Assembly: GCF_030709675.1 (NCBI RefSeq)
Contig: NZ_JAUZQD010000017.1
Coordinates: forward strand, 124,001-188,000
DNA from: Symbioplanes lichenis
Lineage (GTDB): Bacteria > Actinomycetota > Actinomycetes > Mycobacteriales > Micromonosporaceae
Reading direction: 5' to 3'
Length of the DNA: 64,000 bases
Shown here: positions 57,372-64,000 of the stretch, piece by piece
Layout of the letters: every line of letters starts with the position of its first letter
Numbering within the stretch: the stretch's first letter is position 1
Notes under the pieces: model-generated
Database searches by the model: none
What the model saw: the letters and a program-made list of their open reading frames with translations, nothing else
Told to the model about the DNA's origin: nothing
Translations under genes and position numbers: made by a program

Positions 57372-58889
57372 TCACTTGGCCGTGATGACCTCGAGCAGGT
57401 CCTTCGCGGTGTCGCACTTGTCGAAGAGCGCGCCCACGTGCTTGCGGGTGCCCCGCTCGGGCTCCATCATCGGAACCCGCACGAGCGACTCGCGCCCCAC
57501 GTCGAAGATGACCGAGTCCCAGCTGGCGGCGACCACTTCGGACGCGTACCGGGCGAGACACTGGCCGCGGAAGTACGCCCGGGTGTCCTCGGGCGGCTCC
57601 ACCATCGCGCGCCGCACGTCCTCGTCGTCGAGGAGCGTCTTCATCGAGCCCCGGGCCACCAGGCGGTGGTAGAGGCCCTTCTCCGGCCGGACGTCGGCGT
57701 ATTGCAGGTCGACCAGCTGGAGCTTGGGCGAGGACCAGGCGAGGCTCTCGCGCTCGCGGTAGCCCTCGAGCAGGCGCAGCTTGGCGACCCAGTCGAGCTC
57801 GTCGGAGCAGGACATCGGGTCGTCGCCGAGCCGGGTGAGGACGCTTTCCCAGCGGGCGAGCACGTCGGCGGTCTGTTCGTCGACGTCGGCGCCGTAGCGC
57901 TCGTCGCAGAACTGCTTGGCCCGCTCGTAGTAGGCCCACTGCAGGTCGAGCGCGGTGAGGCGGCGGCCGTCGCGCAGGCGCATGAGGTGCTTGAGCGAGG
58001 GGTCGTGGCTGACCGCCTTGAGCTCGGAGACCGGGTCGGCGATGCCGAGCTCGCCGGTGAAGACCTTCTCCTCGATCATGGCGAGGATCAGCGACGTGGT
58101 GCCGACCTTGAGGTAGGTCGCGATCTCGGACAGGTTGGCGTCGCCGATGATGACGTGCAGCCGCCGGTACTTGTCGGCGTCGGAGTGCGGCTCGTCCCGG
58201 GTGTTGATGATGGGCCGCTTGAGGGTGGTCTCGAGGCCGACCTCGACCTCGAAGAAGTCGGCCCGCGACGAGATCTGGAAGCCCGCCCCGGAGCCGTCCT
58301 GGCCGATGCCGACCCGGCCCACCCCGGTGAAGATCTGACGGGTGACGAAGAACGGCGTCAGGTGGGCCACGATGTCCGCGAACGGGGTCTGGCGGCGCAT
58401 CAGATAGTTCTCGTGGGAGCCGTACGAGGCGCCCTTGTTGTCGGTGTTGTTCTTGTAGAGCTGGATGCGGTGCGTGCCGGGGATCGTCGCGGCGCGGCGG
58501 GAGGCCTCGGCCATGACCCGCTCGCCGGCCTTGTCCCAGCGCACGATGTCGAGGGGGTTGGTGCACTCGGGGGTGCTGTACTCGGGGTGCGCGTGGTCGA
58601 CGTAGAGCCGGGCGCCGTTGGTCAGTATCACGTTCGCCAGGCCGAGGTCCTCGTCGGCGAGCGCGTCGGCCGGGTCGTAGGCCGCACCGGAGTACGTGAA
58701 CCCGCGCGCGTCGCGCAGCGGCGACTCCTCCTCGTAGTCCCACCGGGCCCGCCCGCCCCGGGTGAGCTCCGGCCGCGCCCCGTAGGCGTTGACGACCTGC
58801 GACGACGTGACCATCGGGTTGGCGCCGGGCTGTCCGGGCACGGAGATTCCGTACTCGACCTCGGTGCCCATAATCCGCCGAACGCTCAT
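57372..58889 (-). CDS. dop: Pup deamidase/depupylase Dop
   Basis: Dop deamidates the C-terminal Gln of Pup and also removes Pup from substrates. The 505 aa resemble PafA: RIMGTEVEYGISV with the metal Glu, YKNNTDNKGASYGSHENYLMRR, RPIINTRDEPHSDADKYRRLHVIIGDANLSE and the C-terminal DTAKDLLEVITAK. The Dop-specific N-terminal loop lies at about 35-75 (ARPELTRGGRARWDYEEESPLRDARG). The ATG overlaps the stop of a 13-codon leader ORF. An in-frame ATG at MGTEVEYG is an alternative start. Confidence 0.96.
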   Translation of the reverse strand: MSVRRIMGTEVEYGISVPGQPGANPMVTSSQVVNAYGARPELTRGGRARWDYEEESPLRDARGFTYSGAAYDPADALADEDLGLANVILTNGARLYVDHAHPEYSTPECTNPLDIVRWDKAGERVMAEASRRAATIPGTHRIQLYKNNTDNKGASYGSHENYLMRRQTPFADIVAHLTPFFVTRQIFTGVGRVGIGQDGSGAGFQISSRADFFEVEVGLETTLKRPIINTRDEPHSDADKYRRLHVIIGDANLSEIATYLKVGTTSLILAMIEEKVFTGELGIADPVSELKAVSHDPSLKHLMRLRDGRRLTALDLQWAYYERAKQFCDERYGADVDEQTADVLARWESVLTRLGDDPMSCSDELDWVAKLRLLEGYRERESLAWSSPKLQLVDLQYADVRPEKGLYHRLVARGSMKTLLDDEDVRRAMVEPPEDTRAYFRGQCLARYASEVVAASWDSVIFDVGRESLVRVPMMEPERGTRKHVGALFDKCDTAKDLLEVITAK

Positions 58890-58927
58890 GCGACCACTCC
58901 GCCCGCCACTGTGCTGCCGTTGCCCAT
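58886..58927 (-). CDS. 13-codon leaderless leader ORF of dop
   Basis: An ATG at 58927 stands 6 nt after TAGGCT and opens a frame encoding MGNGSTVAGGVVA. Its TGA overlaps the dop ATG as ATGA. Leaderless initiation at this ATG would deliver ribosomes to dop by coupling. The peptide shows no regulatory codon run. The reading is inferred from spacing alone. Confidence 0.45.
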   Translation of the reverse strand: MGNGSTVAGGVVA

Positions 58928-58933
58928 GTATCG

Positions 58934-58939
58934 AGCCTA
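58934..58939 (-). promoter_or_regulatory. -10 element upstream of dop
   Basis: TAGGCT on the minus strand, 6 nt before the leader ATG at 58927 and 45 nt before the dop ATG. No convincing -35 is seen. Confidence 0.5.
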
Positions 58940-59010
58940 GACGCTTCGTGCCCCGTACTCGTACTCGCGCGTGCGTGGCACAGCACGCTGAGTAGATCTC
59001 CGGATGAGAA

Positions 59011-59046
59011 AACGCGGGCGCAGGGAGTGTTCCCTACGCCCGCGTT
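59011..59046 (-). terminator. strong intrinsic terminator after arc
   Basis: AACGCGGGCG pairs with CGCCCGCGTT and, after one mismatch, AGGGA with TCCCT, around a 4-nt loop. On the minus strand the stem is followed by TTTTCTC. It lies 10 nt past the arc stop. Confidence 0.85.
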
Positions 59047-59056
59047 CCCGCGTTCG

Positions 59057-60838
59057 TTACAGGTACTGACCGGTGTTGCTGGCCGTCTCGATGGAGCGGC
59101 CGGCCTCGGCGCCCTTGCCGCCGGAGACGAGCGTGCGGATGTAGACGATCCGCTCGCCCTTCTTGCCGGAGATGCGGGCCCAGTCGTCGGGGTTGGTGGT
59201 GTTGGGCAGGTCCTCGTTCTCCCGGAACTCGTCGACGCAGCTGTCGAGCAGGTGCTGCAGGCGCAGCCCCTTCTTGCCGGAGGTGAGGAACTCCTTGATG
59301 GCCATCTTCTTGCCGCGGTCGACGATGTTCTGGATCATCGCGCCGGAGTTGAAGTCCTTGAAGTAGAGGACCTCCTTGTCACCGTTGGCGTAGGTGACCT
59401 CGAGGAAGCGGTTCTCCTCGGACTCCGTGTACATCCGCAGGACCACGGCCTCGATCATGGCCGCGACCGTCACGTCGGCGTCGCCGCCGTGCTCGGCCAG
59501 GTCCTCCTCGCTCAGCGGGAGGCCGCTGAGGATGTACTTCGCGAAGATGTCCTTCGCCGCCTCGGCGTCCGGGCGCTCGATCTTGATCTTCACGTCGAGC
59601 CGGCCGGGGCGCAGGATCGCCGGGTCGATCATGTCTTCCCGGTTGGAGGCGCCGATGACGATCACGTTTTCCAGGCCCTCGACGCCGTCGATCTCGCTGA
59701 GGAGCTGGGGGACGATCGTGTTCTCGACGTCGGAGGAGACGCCCGAGCCACGGGTCCGGAAGATCGAGTCCATCTCGTCGAAGAACACGATCACCGGCGT
59801 GCCCTCGCCGGCCTTCTCCCGCGCCCGCTGGAAGACCAGGCGGATGTGCCGCTCGGTCTCGCCCACATATTTGTTGAGCAGCTCGGGGCCCTTGATGTTG
59901 AGGAAGAAGCTGGTGTGCTTCTCCTCGCCGCGCCGCTCGGCGATCTTCTTCGCGAGCGAGTTGGCCACCGCCTTGGCGATCAGCGTCTTGCCGCAGCCGG
60001 GCGGGCCGTAGAGCAGGATGCCCTTCGGCGGGCGCAGCTGGTGCTCCCGGAAGAGGTCGGCGTGCAGGAAGGGCAGCTCCACCGCGTCGCGGATCTGCTC
60101 GATCTGCGAGTGCAGGCCGCCGATGTCGGTGTAGTCGACGTCGGGGACCTCCTCGAGGACGAGCTCCTCGACCTCGCTCTTCGGGATGCGCTCGTAGGCG
60201 TACGCCGAGCGCGGCTCGATCATCAGCGAGTCGCCCGCGCGCAGCTTGGAGATCTGCAGCGACTCGGCCAGATGGACGATCCGCTCCTCGTCGGAGTGGG
60301 ACACCACCAGCGCGCGGTCCTTGGGGCCGCCGTCCGGGTTGTCGAGCACCTCCTTGAGGAGCACGACCTCGCCGGTGCGCTCGAAGCCGAACGCGTCGAC
60401 GACGTTGAGGGCGTCGTTGAGAAGGACCTCCTGCCCGCGCTTGAGCTCCTCGGCCTCCAGGGACGGGGAGACCGCGACGCGGAGCTTGCGGCCGCCGGTG
60501 AAGACATCGACGGTGCCGTCCTCGTGGGCGGCCAGGAAGACGCCGTAGCCGCTGGGCGGCTGGGCGAGCCGGTCAATCTCTTCCTTGAGAGTGACGATCT
60601 GAGCCCGGGCTTCCTTCAGGGTCGCCACGAGCCGGTCGTTGTTCTCGGTCACTCGGGCCAGCTGCGCCTGCGTTGCCGCGAGCCGTTCCTCGAGCTGACG
60701 GACGTGTCGGGGGCTTTCGGTCAACTTCCGCCGAACCAGAGCGAGTTCCTCCTGCAGGAACGCAACCTGGCTGGAGAGATCGTTGGCCTCTTTCTCCCAA
60801 CGTGCGGCGCGTGAATCCGCCTCGTCGCTACGTGCCAC
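59057..60838 (-). CDS. arc: proteasome-associated AAA+ ATPase ARC/Mpa
   Basis: This is the hexameric unfoldase that recognises pupylated proteins and feeds them to the 20S core. The 593 aa start with a coiled coil (about 10-95) that binds Pup. Two OB folds follow (about 97-240), then an AAA domain with Walker A GPPGCGKT, Walker B VIVFFDEMDSIF and the arginine-finger region RPGRLDVKIKIERP. The C-terminus TGQYL places Tyr second to last, the motif that docks on PrcA. GGAGGTGG stands just before the GTG at 60838, and the length matches the family. A strong terminator follows, so it is a separate unit. Confidence 0.96.
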   Translation of the reverse strand: MARSDEADSRAARWEKEANDLSSQVAFLQEELALVRRKLTESPRHVRQLEERLAATQAQLARVTENNDRLVATLKEARAQIVTLKEEIDRLAQPPSGYGVFLAAHEDGTVDVFTGGRKLRVAVSPSLEAEELKRGQEVLLNDALNVVDAFGFERTGEVVLLKEVLDNPDGGPKDRALVVSHSDEERIVHLAESLQISKLRAGDSLMIEPRSAYAYERIPKSEVEELVLEEVPDVDYTDIGGLHSQIEQIRDAVELPFLHADLFREHQLRPPKGILLYGPPGCGKTLIAKAVANSLAKKIAERRGEEKHTSFFLNIKGPELLNKYVGETERHIRLVFQRAREKAGEGTPVIVFFDEMDSIFRTRGSGVSSDVENTIVPQLLSEIDGVEGLENVIVIGASNREDMIDPAILRPGRLDVKIKIERPDAEAAKDIFAKYILSGLPLSEEDLAEHGGDADVTVAAMIEAVVLRMYTESEENRFLEVTYANGDKEVLYFKDFNSGAMIQNIVDRGKKMAIKEFLTSGKKGLRLQHLLDSCVDEFRENEDLPNTTNPDDWARISGKKGERIVYIRTLVSGGKGAEAGRSIETASNTGQYL

Positions 60839-61013
60839 GTCCCACCTCCCCGGGGGCTCGAACGTTCTACCGACAACACTAACCGCTGAAAGCCGTTTTT
60901 CGACCCGTGCAACACCCTCGTCACGCAAGCTTGATCGATCGAGGGGGTTGCGTCCATGGGGTTGTCAGGGGGCTCCGGTACGGTCGGGACGGGTCTACCT
61001 GCGGGGAGAGAAC

Positions 61014-61298
61014 GTGTCGGACGAGCAGCTCGAGGTGTGGGTCGATCAGGATCTGTGCACCGGCGACGGGCTCTGCGTGCAGTACGCCCCGGAGGTCTTC
61101 GAGTTCGACATCGACGGCCTTGCCTATGTCAAGGACAGGGCCGGTGAGCTGCTGCGAAGCCCCGGAGCTCGCACTTTCGTGCCGGCCGGGCTGCGGCTGG
61201 AAGTGATCGACTCGGCCCGGGAGTGCCCGGGCGACTGCATCCACGTGGTGCGCAGTGGCGACGGCGCCGAGGTGGCGGGCCCGGACGCCGGGGGCTGA
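61014..61298 (+). CDS. ferredoxin (3Fe-4S type)
   Basis: A 94-aa electron carrier. The cluster ligands are in CTGDGLC near the N-terminus and CPGDC near the C-terminus, with the family pattern APEVFEFDIDGLAYV between. Ferredoxins of this type serve cytochromes P450 or other oxygenases. None is nearby, and the divergent arc gene is the usual neighbour in actinomycetes. The GTG at 61014 has GGGGAGAG about 4 nt upstream. Confidence 0.88.
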   Translation: MSDEQLEVWVDQDLCTGDGLCVQYAPEVFEFDIDGLAYVKDRAGELLRSPGARTFVPAGLRLEVIDSARECPGDCIHVVRSGDGAEVAGPDAGG

Positions 61299-61329
61299 CC
61301 CGGCGTCCGGAAGTGATCAGTGGAACATG

Positions 61330-61920
61330 TCACAAAGTCGGGCGCCCGACGAGTGACGCGACCACGCGGGAGAATTCCTCGAGCCGCGCGATCTGGCCAG
61401 GGCCGCCATCGTCAAGCGTCTTACCGAAACGCAACGCGTCGTGGCGTACGGCGGCCCGGCCTTCCTCCTCCGCCACACCCGGCGGCGGAACGGCGTCGTC
61501 GACCGAGCTGAGCAGCAGGTACACGTCGATGCTGTCCACCCGTGCCTGCCCGCTGGAGGTGCGGGTGAGCCGCCGCCGGCAGCCCACCTCCGTGACCGTC
61601 GACAGCGGCACCACGCGCAGGGAGGACGTCATCGACCCCACCGGGCCGTCCCCGGGGGCCACGTCCTCGCCGTGCCACAGCACCAGGCGGCTGCCGTCGC
61701 AGATGACGACCTCCTGCCACACGCCGTTGACCTCGTTGACGAAGCGCTCCAGGGTGAAGGTGAGCACCGAGGCGCCGCGCAGCACCCCGAAGAGGGCGTC
61801 CAGGGCCACCTCGGGGTCGCGCAGGTAGGCGCGGGCGGCCGAGTCCAGGTCCTCGTACGGTGACCAGTCCGGGAAGACCGCCGGCATCTCGTTGCTGCCC
61901 CCGAACGGCGGAGAACTCAT
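61330..61920 (-). CDS. hypothetical protein downstream of trmI
   Basis: A 196-aa soluble protein of unknown family. A first helical part (PYEDLDSAARAYLRDPEVALDALFGVLRGASVLTFTLERFVNEVNG) is followed by a beta-rich middle (WQEVVICDGSRLVLWHGEDV, SLRVVPLSTVTEVGCRRRLTR) and a closing helix. The middle could be a PH-like or similar barrel, which is a guess. It follows trmI by 70 nt on the same strand. The ATG at 61920 is preferred; an upstream in-frame codon adds nine unlikely residues. Confidence 0.78.
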   Translation of the reverse strand: MSSPPFGGSNEMPAVFPDWSPYEDLDSAARAYLRDPEVALDALFGVLRGASVLTFTLERFVNEVNGVWQEVVICDGSRLVLWHGEDVAPGDGPVGSMTSSLRVVPLSTVTEVGCRRRLTRTSSGQARVDSIDVYLLLSSVDDAVPPPGVAEEEGRAAVRHDALRFGKTLDDGGPGQIARLEEFSRVVASLVGRPTL

Positions 61921-61990
61921 CGCGCCCACCTGATCCCTCCCCAGCACGTCCGAAGTCCGGGACGGAAACTACCCGATGCCCCGGGGAGCG

Positions 61991-63019
61991 TCACGCCCCG
62001 GCGTCGGCTTCCAGCTCGGCCCGGCGCGCGGCCGCCCGCTCGGCGGTCGTCACGGCGGCGGTCGTCACGGCGGCGTCCCCGGCTTCCTCCTCCGGCGCCG
62101 GGGCAGCGGCGGCCAGTGCGGCCTGGGCGGCACGCTTCAACGCGTACGCCTCGGCGCCCTTGCTCGGCTTGCGGCGCCGCGGCGGGGCGGTGACCCCGGG
62201 CGCGAGCTTGCGGGCCGACACGAGGAAGGCGGTGTGGGCGATCATGCGGTGATCCGGGCGTACGGCCAGCCCCTCGGCGTGCCAGTCGCGGATCAGCGAC
62301 TCCCAGGCCCGCGGCTCGGTCCAGCCGCCCCGCTCGCGCAGCGCCTCGACCAGCTCCGACAGCTGGGGCGTCGTGGCCACGTACCCGATGAAGACGCCGC
62401 CGGGCACGAGCGCCTGCTCGACCATGTCGAGCGCCTCCCACGGGGTCAGCATGTCGAGGATGATCCGGTCGAAACCGGTCTCGCGCGCCTCGGCCACGTC
62501 GCCCTGGTGCAGGTGCCAGGCGGGGTGCGGGCCGCCGAAGAACGCCTCGACGTTCTTGCGCGCCACCGCGGCGAAGTCCTCGCGGAGCTCGTACGAGTGG
62601 ACCTCGCCGGAGGAACCCACCGCCCGCAGGAGCGAGCAGGTGAGCGCGCCGGAGCCGGCCCCGGCCTCGAGCACCCGCGCGCCCGGGAAGATGTCACCCA
62701 TGGCGACGATCTGCGCCGCGTCCTTCGGATAGATGACCTGCGCGCCGCGCGGCATGGACAGCACGTAGTCCGACAGCAGCGGGCGCAGCGCCAGATAGGG
62801 CGTGCCGCCGCTGGACACGACGACGCTGCCGTCGGGCAGGCCGATCAGGCCGTCGTGGGCGAGGGCGCCGCGATGGGTGTGGAACTCCTTGCCCGGCTCG
62901 AGGACGATCGTGTGCATGCGGTTCTTGGGATCCGTGAGCTGCACCCGATCGCCCGGCCGGAACGGCCCGCGGTGGGCGGGCACGGTCTCGTCTGCGACGG
63001 CGTTGTCCTGAACAGTCAC
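61991..63019 (-). CDS. trmI: tRNA (adenine-58-N1)-methyltransferase TrmI
   Basis: TrmI methylates A58 in the T-loop of tRNA. The N-terminal beta domain (FRPGDRVQLTDPKNRMHTIVLEPGKEFHTHRG) precedes the SAM-binding domain with VLEAGAGSGALTCSLL, EVHSYELREDFA and DRIILDMLTPWEALD. The last 60 residues are an Ala/Arg/Glu-rich tail with a short internal repeat (AAVTTAAVTTA). The length, 342 aa, exceeds that of the mycobacterial enzyme because of this tail. It follows the site-2 protease gene by 16 nt. Confidence 0.95.
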   Translation of the reverse strand: MTVQDNAVADETVPAHRGPFRPGDRVQLTDPKNRMHTIVLEPGKEFHTHRGALAHDGLIGLPDGSVVVSSGGTPYLALRPLLSDYVLSMPRGAQVIYPKDAAQIVAMGDIFPGARVLEAGAGSGALTCSLLRAVGSSGEVHSYELREDFAAVARKNVEAFFGGPHPAWHLHQGDVAEARETGFDRIILDMLTPWEALDMVEQALVPGGVFIGYVATTPQLSELVEALRERGGWTEPRAWESLIRDWHAEGLAVRPDHRMIAHTAFLVSARKLAPGVTAPPRRRKPSKGAEAYALKRAAQAALAAAAPAPEEEAGDAAVTTAAVTTAERAAARRAELEADAGA

Positions 63020-63035
63020 TGATCATCTCTCTCGG

Positions 63036-64000
63036 TCACCGGGCGGGCACACGACGTGCGGCGCGGCGCGGTTCGAGCACCTCGGCCAGATCCGCGACGT
63101 ACAGCACGCCGACGACATCCTCGCCTGCCGTCACGGCGTACTGTGCACCCGGGTGGGCCTGCACGGCCCGGACCACCTGCTCGCCGGTCAGCCCCGTGCG
63201 CAGCGCGGGCACCCGGGCGAGGTCCGCCGCGACCGTGTCGACCGACACCCACGGCCGCCGCGCGACCGGCACCCGCGCCGACTCCGCGGGATCGACCAGC
63301 GCCACCACCCGCCCGGACGAATCGGTCACGGCCAGGGCCTTGCGCGCCAGCGGGGACTCGTCGGCGCGACGCTGGGCCTCCGCCAGCGGCGTTCCCGAGG
63401 GTACGGGCACCAGCGGCCGGGCCAGCGCCGCAAGGTCCACCAGCGGGAAGCGCCGGGTCATCCGCGCGAGCCGGATCGACTGCCCCGCGCCCTGCCACAG
63501 GGTGAACGCCACGAGCAGCACGAACAGCAGCCCGAGCAGCGTCAGCACCCCGAGCTGGTAGAGCGTGACCGTGGCCAGCGCCGTCACCGCCGCGATGCCC
63601 CGGCCGGCCCACGCCGCGCCCTCGGTGGCCTTGTTCCGGTCCTTGAGCAGCGCCCACAGGCCCGCGCGGAGCGCCCGCCCGCCGTCCAGCGGCAGCCCCG
63701 GCAGCACGTTGAAGACCGCCACGATCACATTGCTGGCCGCCAGCTGGAAGGCGATCTGATCGGCCACCGTGCGGTCCGGCAGCAGGATCGCGGCGACGGT
63801 CGCCGCCACGCCCAGCACCAGCGACACGGCCGGCCCGGCCAGCGACACCAGCGCGTCGACCCGCGGATTCGGCGCGTCCCGGTCCATCTCGGTCCAGCCG
63901 CCGAGCAGCTCCAGCGTGATCCCCCGCACACCGATCGCGTAGCGCCGGGCGGTGAGCGCGTGCCCCAGCTCGTGCAGCAGCACGGACCCCAGAAGGCAGA
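63036..64000 (-). CDS. M50 site-2 protease family protein with CBS domains (5' end outside window)
   Basis: An intramembrane zinc protease. The visible 321 codons include the zinc motif HELGH, the second metal motif NVLPGLPLDGGR and several membrane helices. A C-terminal cytoplasmic region from about 190 looks like two CBS domains (VPSGTPLAEAQRRADESPLARKALAV, VPALRTGLTGEQVVRAVQAHPGAQYAVTAGEDVVGVLYVADL). CBS domains usually bind adenine nucleotides and may gate the protease. The N-terminal helix and the start lie beyond the right edge; the frame stays open to the last base. It is the first gene of the unit with trmI. Confidence 0.92.
   Translation of the reverse strand, partial: CLLGSVLLHELGHALTARRYAIGVRGITLELLGGWTEMDRDAPNPRVDALVSLAGPAVSLVLGVAATVAAILLPDRTVADQIAFQLAASNVIVAVFNVLPGLPLDGGRALRAGLWALLKDRNKATEGAAWAGRGIAAVTALATVTLYQLGVLTLLGLLFVLLVAFTLWQGAGQSIRLARMTRRFPLVDLAALARPLVPVPSGTPLAEAQRRADESPLARKALAVTDSSGRVVALVDPAESARVPVARRPWVSVDTVAADLARVPALRTGLTGEQVVRAVQAHPGAQYAVTAGEDVVGVLYVADLAEVLEPRRAARRVPAR

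Noticed and set aside
57150..58940. A 596-codon plus-strand open frame opposite dop
   Set aside because: Same reason: shadow of a conserved gene, with no plausible product.
59027..60814. A 595-codon plus-strand open frame opposite arc
   Set aside because: Antisense of a conserved AAA+ ATPase; low-complexity composition and no start signal.

Overview
The window is very GC-rich (roughly 70% or more by eye) and densely coded. It carries a complete actinobacterial Pup-proteasome locus (ARC/Mpa ATPase, Dop, Pup, PrcB, PrcA, PafA) with pafB, pafC, tatA, tatC and helY in the same relative order as in Mycobacterium. It also has a GlnX-GlnH-PknG operon, a bacteriophytochrome, DUF1707, DUF2786 and DUF1028 proteins, and many apparently leaderless genes. 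This fits a filamentous actinomycete, most likely of the Micromonosporaceae (Actinoplanes or Micromonospora type). The family assignment is inference.

Layout. Positions 1-4.1 kb: a NarL-type two-component pair (the regulator is cut by the left edge) divergent from an MMPL transporter. 4.2-6.8 kb: small accessory genes, a compositionally odd SMI1/KNR4-HEAT gene, a VOC protein and an internally deleted nucleotidyltransferase remnant. 6.9-8.4 kb: a secreted M1 peptidase. 8.3-13.7 kb: a minus-strand run DUF2786, EACC1-like, caspase/solute-binding/VWA fusion, membrane-anchored solute-binding protein. This looks like a signal-transducing or conflict module. 13.9-16 kb: an rtcB remnant without a usable start, and a DUF1028 protein. 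16-21.5 kb: a second two-component pair divergent from an FtsX-type ABC exporter. Both the kinase and the permease gene carry a tandem copy of their own 3' end. 21.5-25.3 kb: an XRE regulator, a 20-bp tandem repeat tract, an aldo/keto reductase and an acyl-CoA ligase.

25.3-34.1 kb: a tightly coupled seven-gene operon, GlnX-like membrane sensor, GlnH-like lipoprotein, helical protein, PknG-like kinase, PP2C phosphatase, VWA protein, FHA protein. It joins the GlnX/GlnH/PknG amino-acid sensing pathway to a kinase, phosphatase and VWA triad resembling TerY-P systems. It ends at a 163-bp MITE-like palindrome that sits exactly between two convergent stop codons. 34.3-36.8 kb: a cyclase-homology protein, DUF1707, a HisN-type phosphatase and a VOC protein. 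36.9-41 kb: a bacteriophytochrome kinase, a convergent small response regulator and a SpoIIE phosphatase, a probable light-signalling group.

41-51.6 kb: HelY helicase, HAD phosphatase, a diacylglycerol-kinase-type lipid kinase, TatC, TatA, a small membrane protein, PafC and PafB, then a CDF transporter and a DUF3866 protein on the other strand. 52-64 kb: an O-methyltransferase, PafA, PrcA, PrcB, an HNH endonuclease, Pup, Dop with a tiny leaderless leader ORF, ARC/Mpa, a ferredoxin, a hypothetical protein, TrmI, and a site-2 protease cut by the right edge. Strong hairpins after ARC, Dop, PrcA and PafA suggest that the proteasome genes form four or more separate transcription units rather than one operon.

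A recurring feature is a TANNNT hexamer placed 6-9 nt before an ATG or GTG at about twenty gene starts. This suggests that leaderless transcripts are the default for first genes here. I found no tRNA or rRNA gene, CRISPR array or intact insertion sequence.
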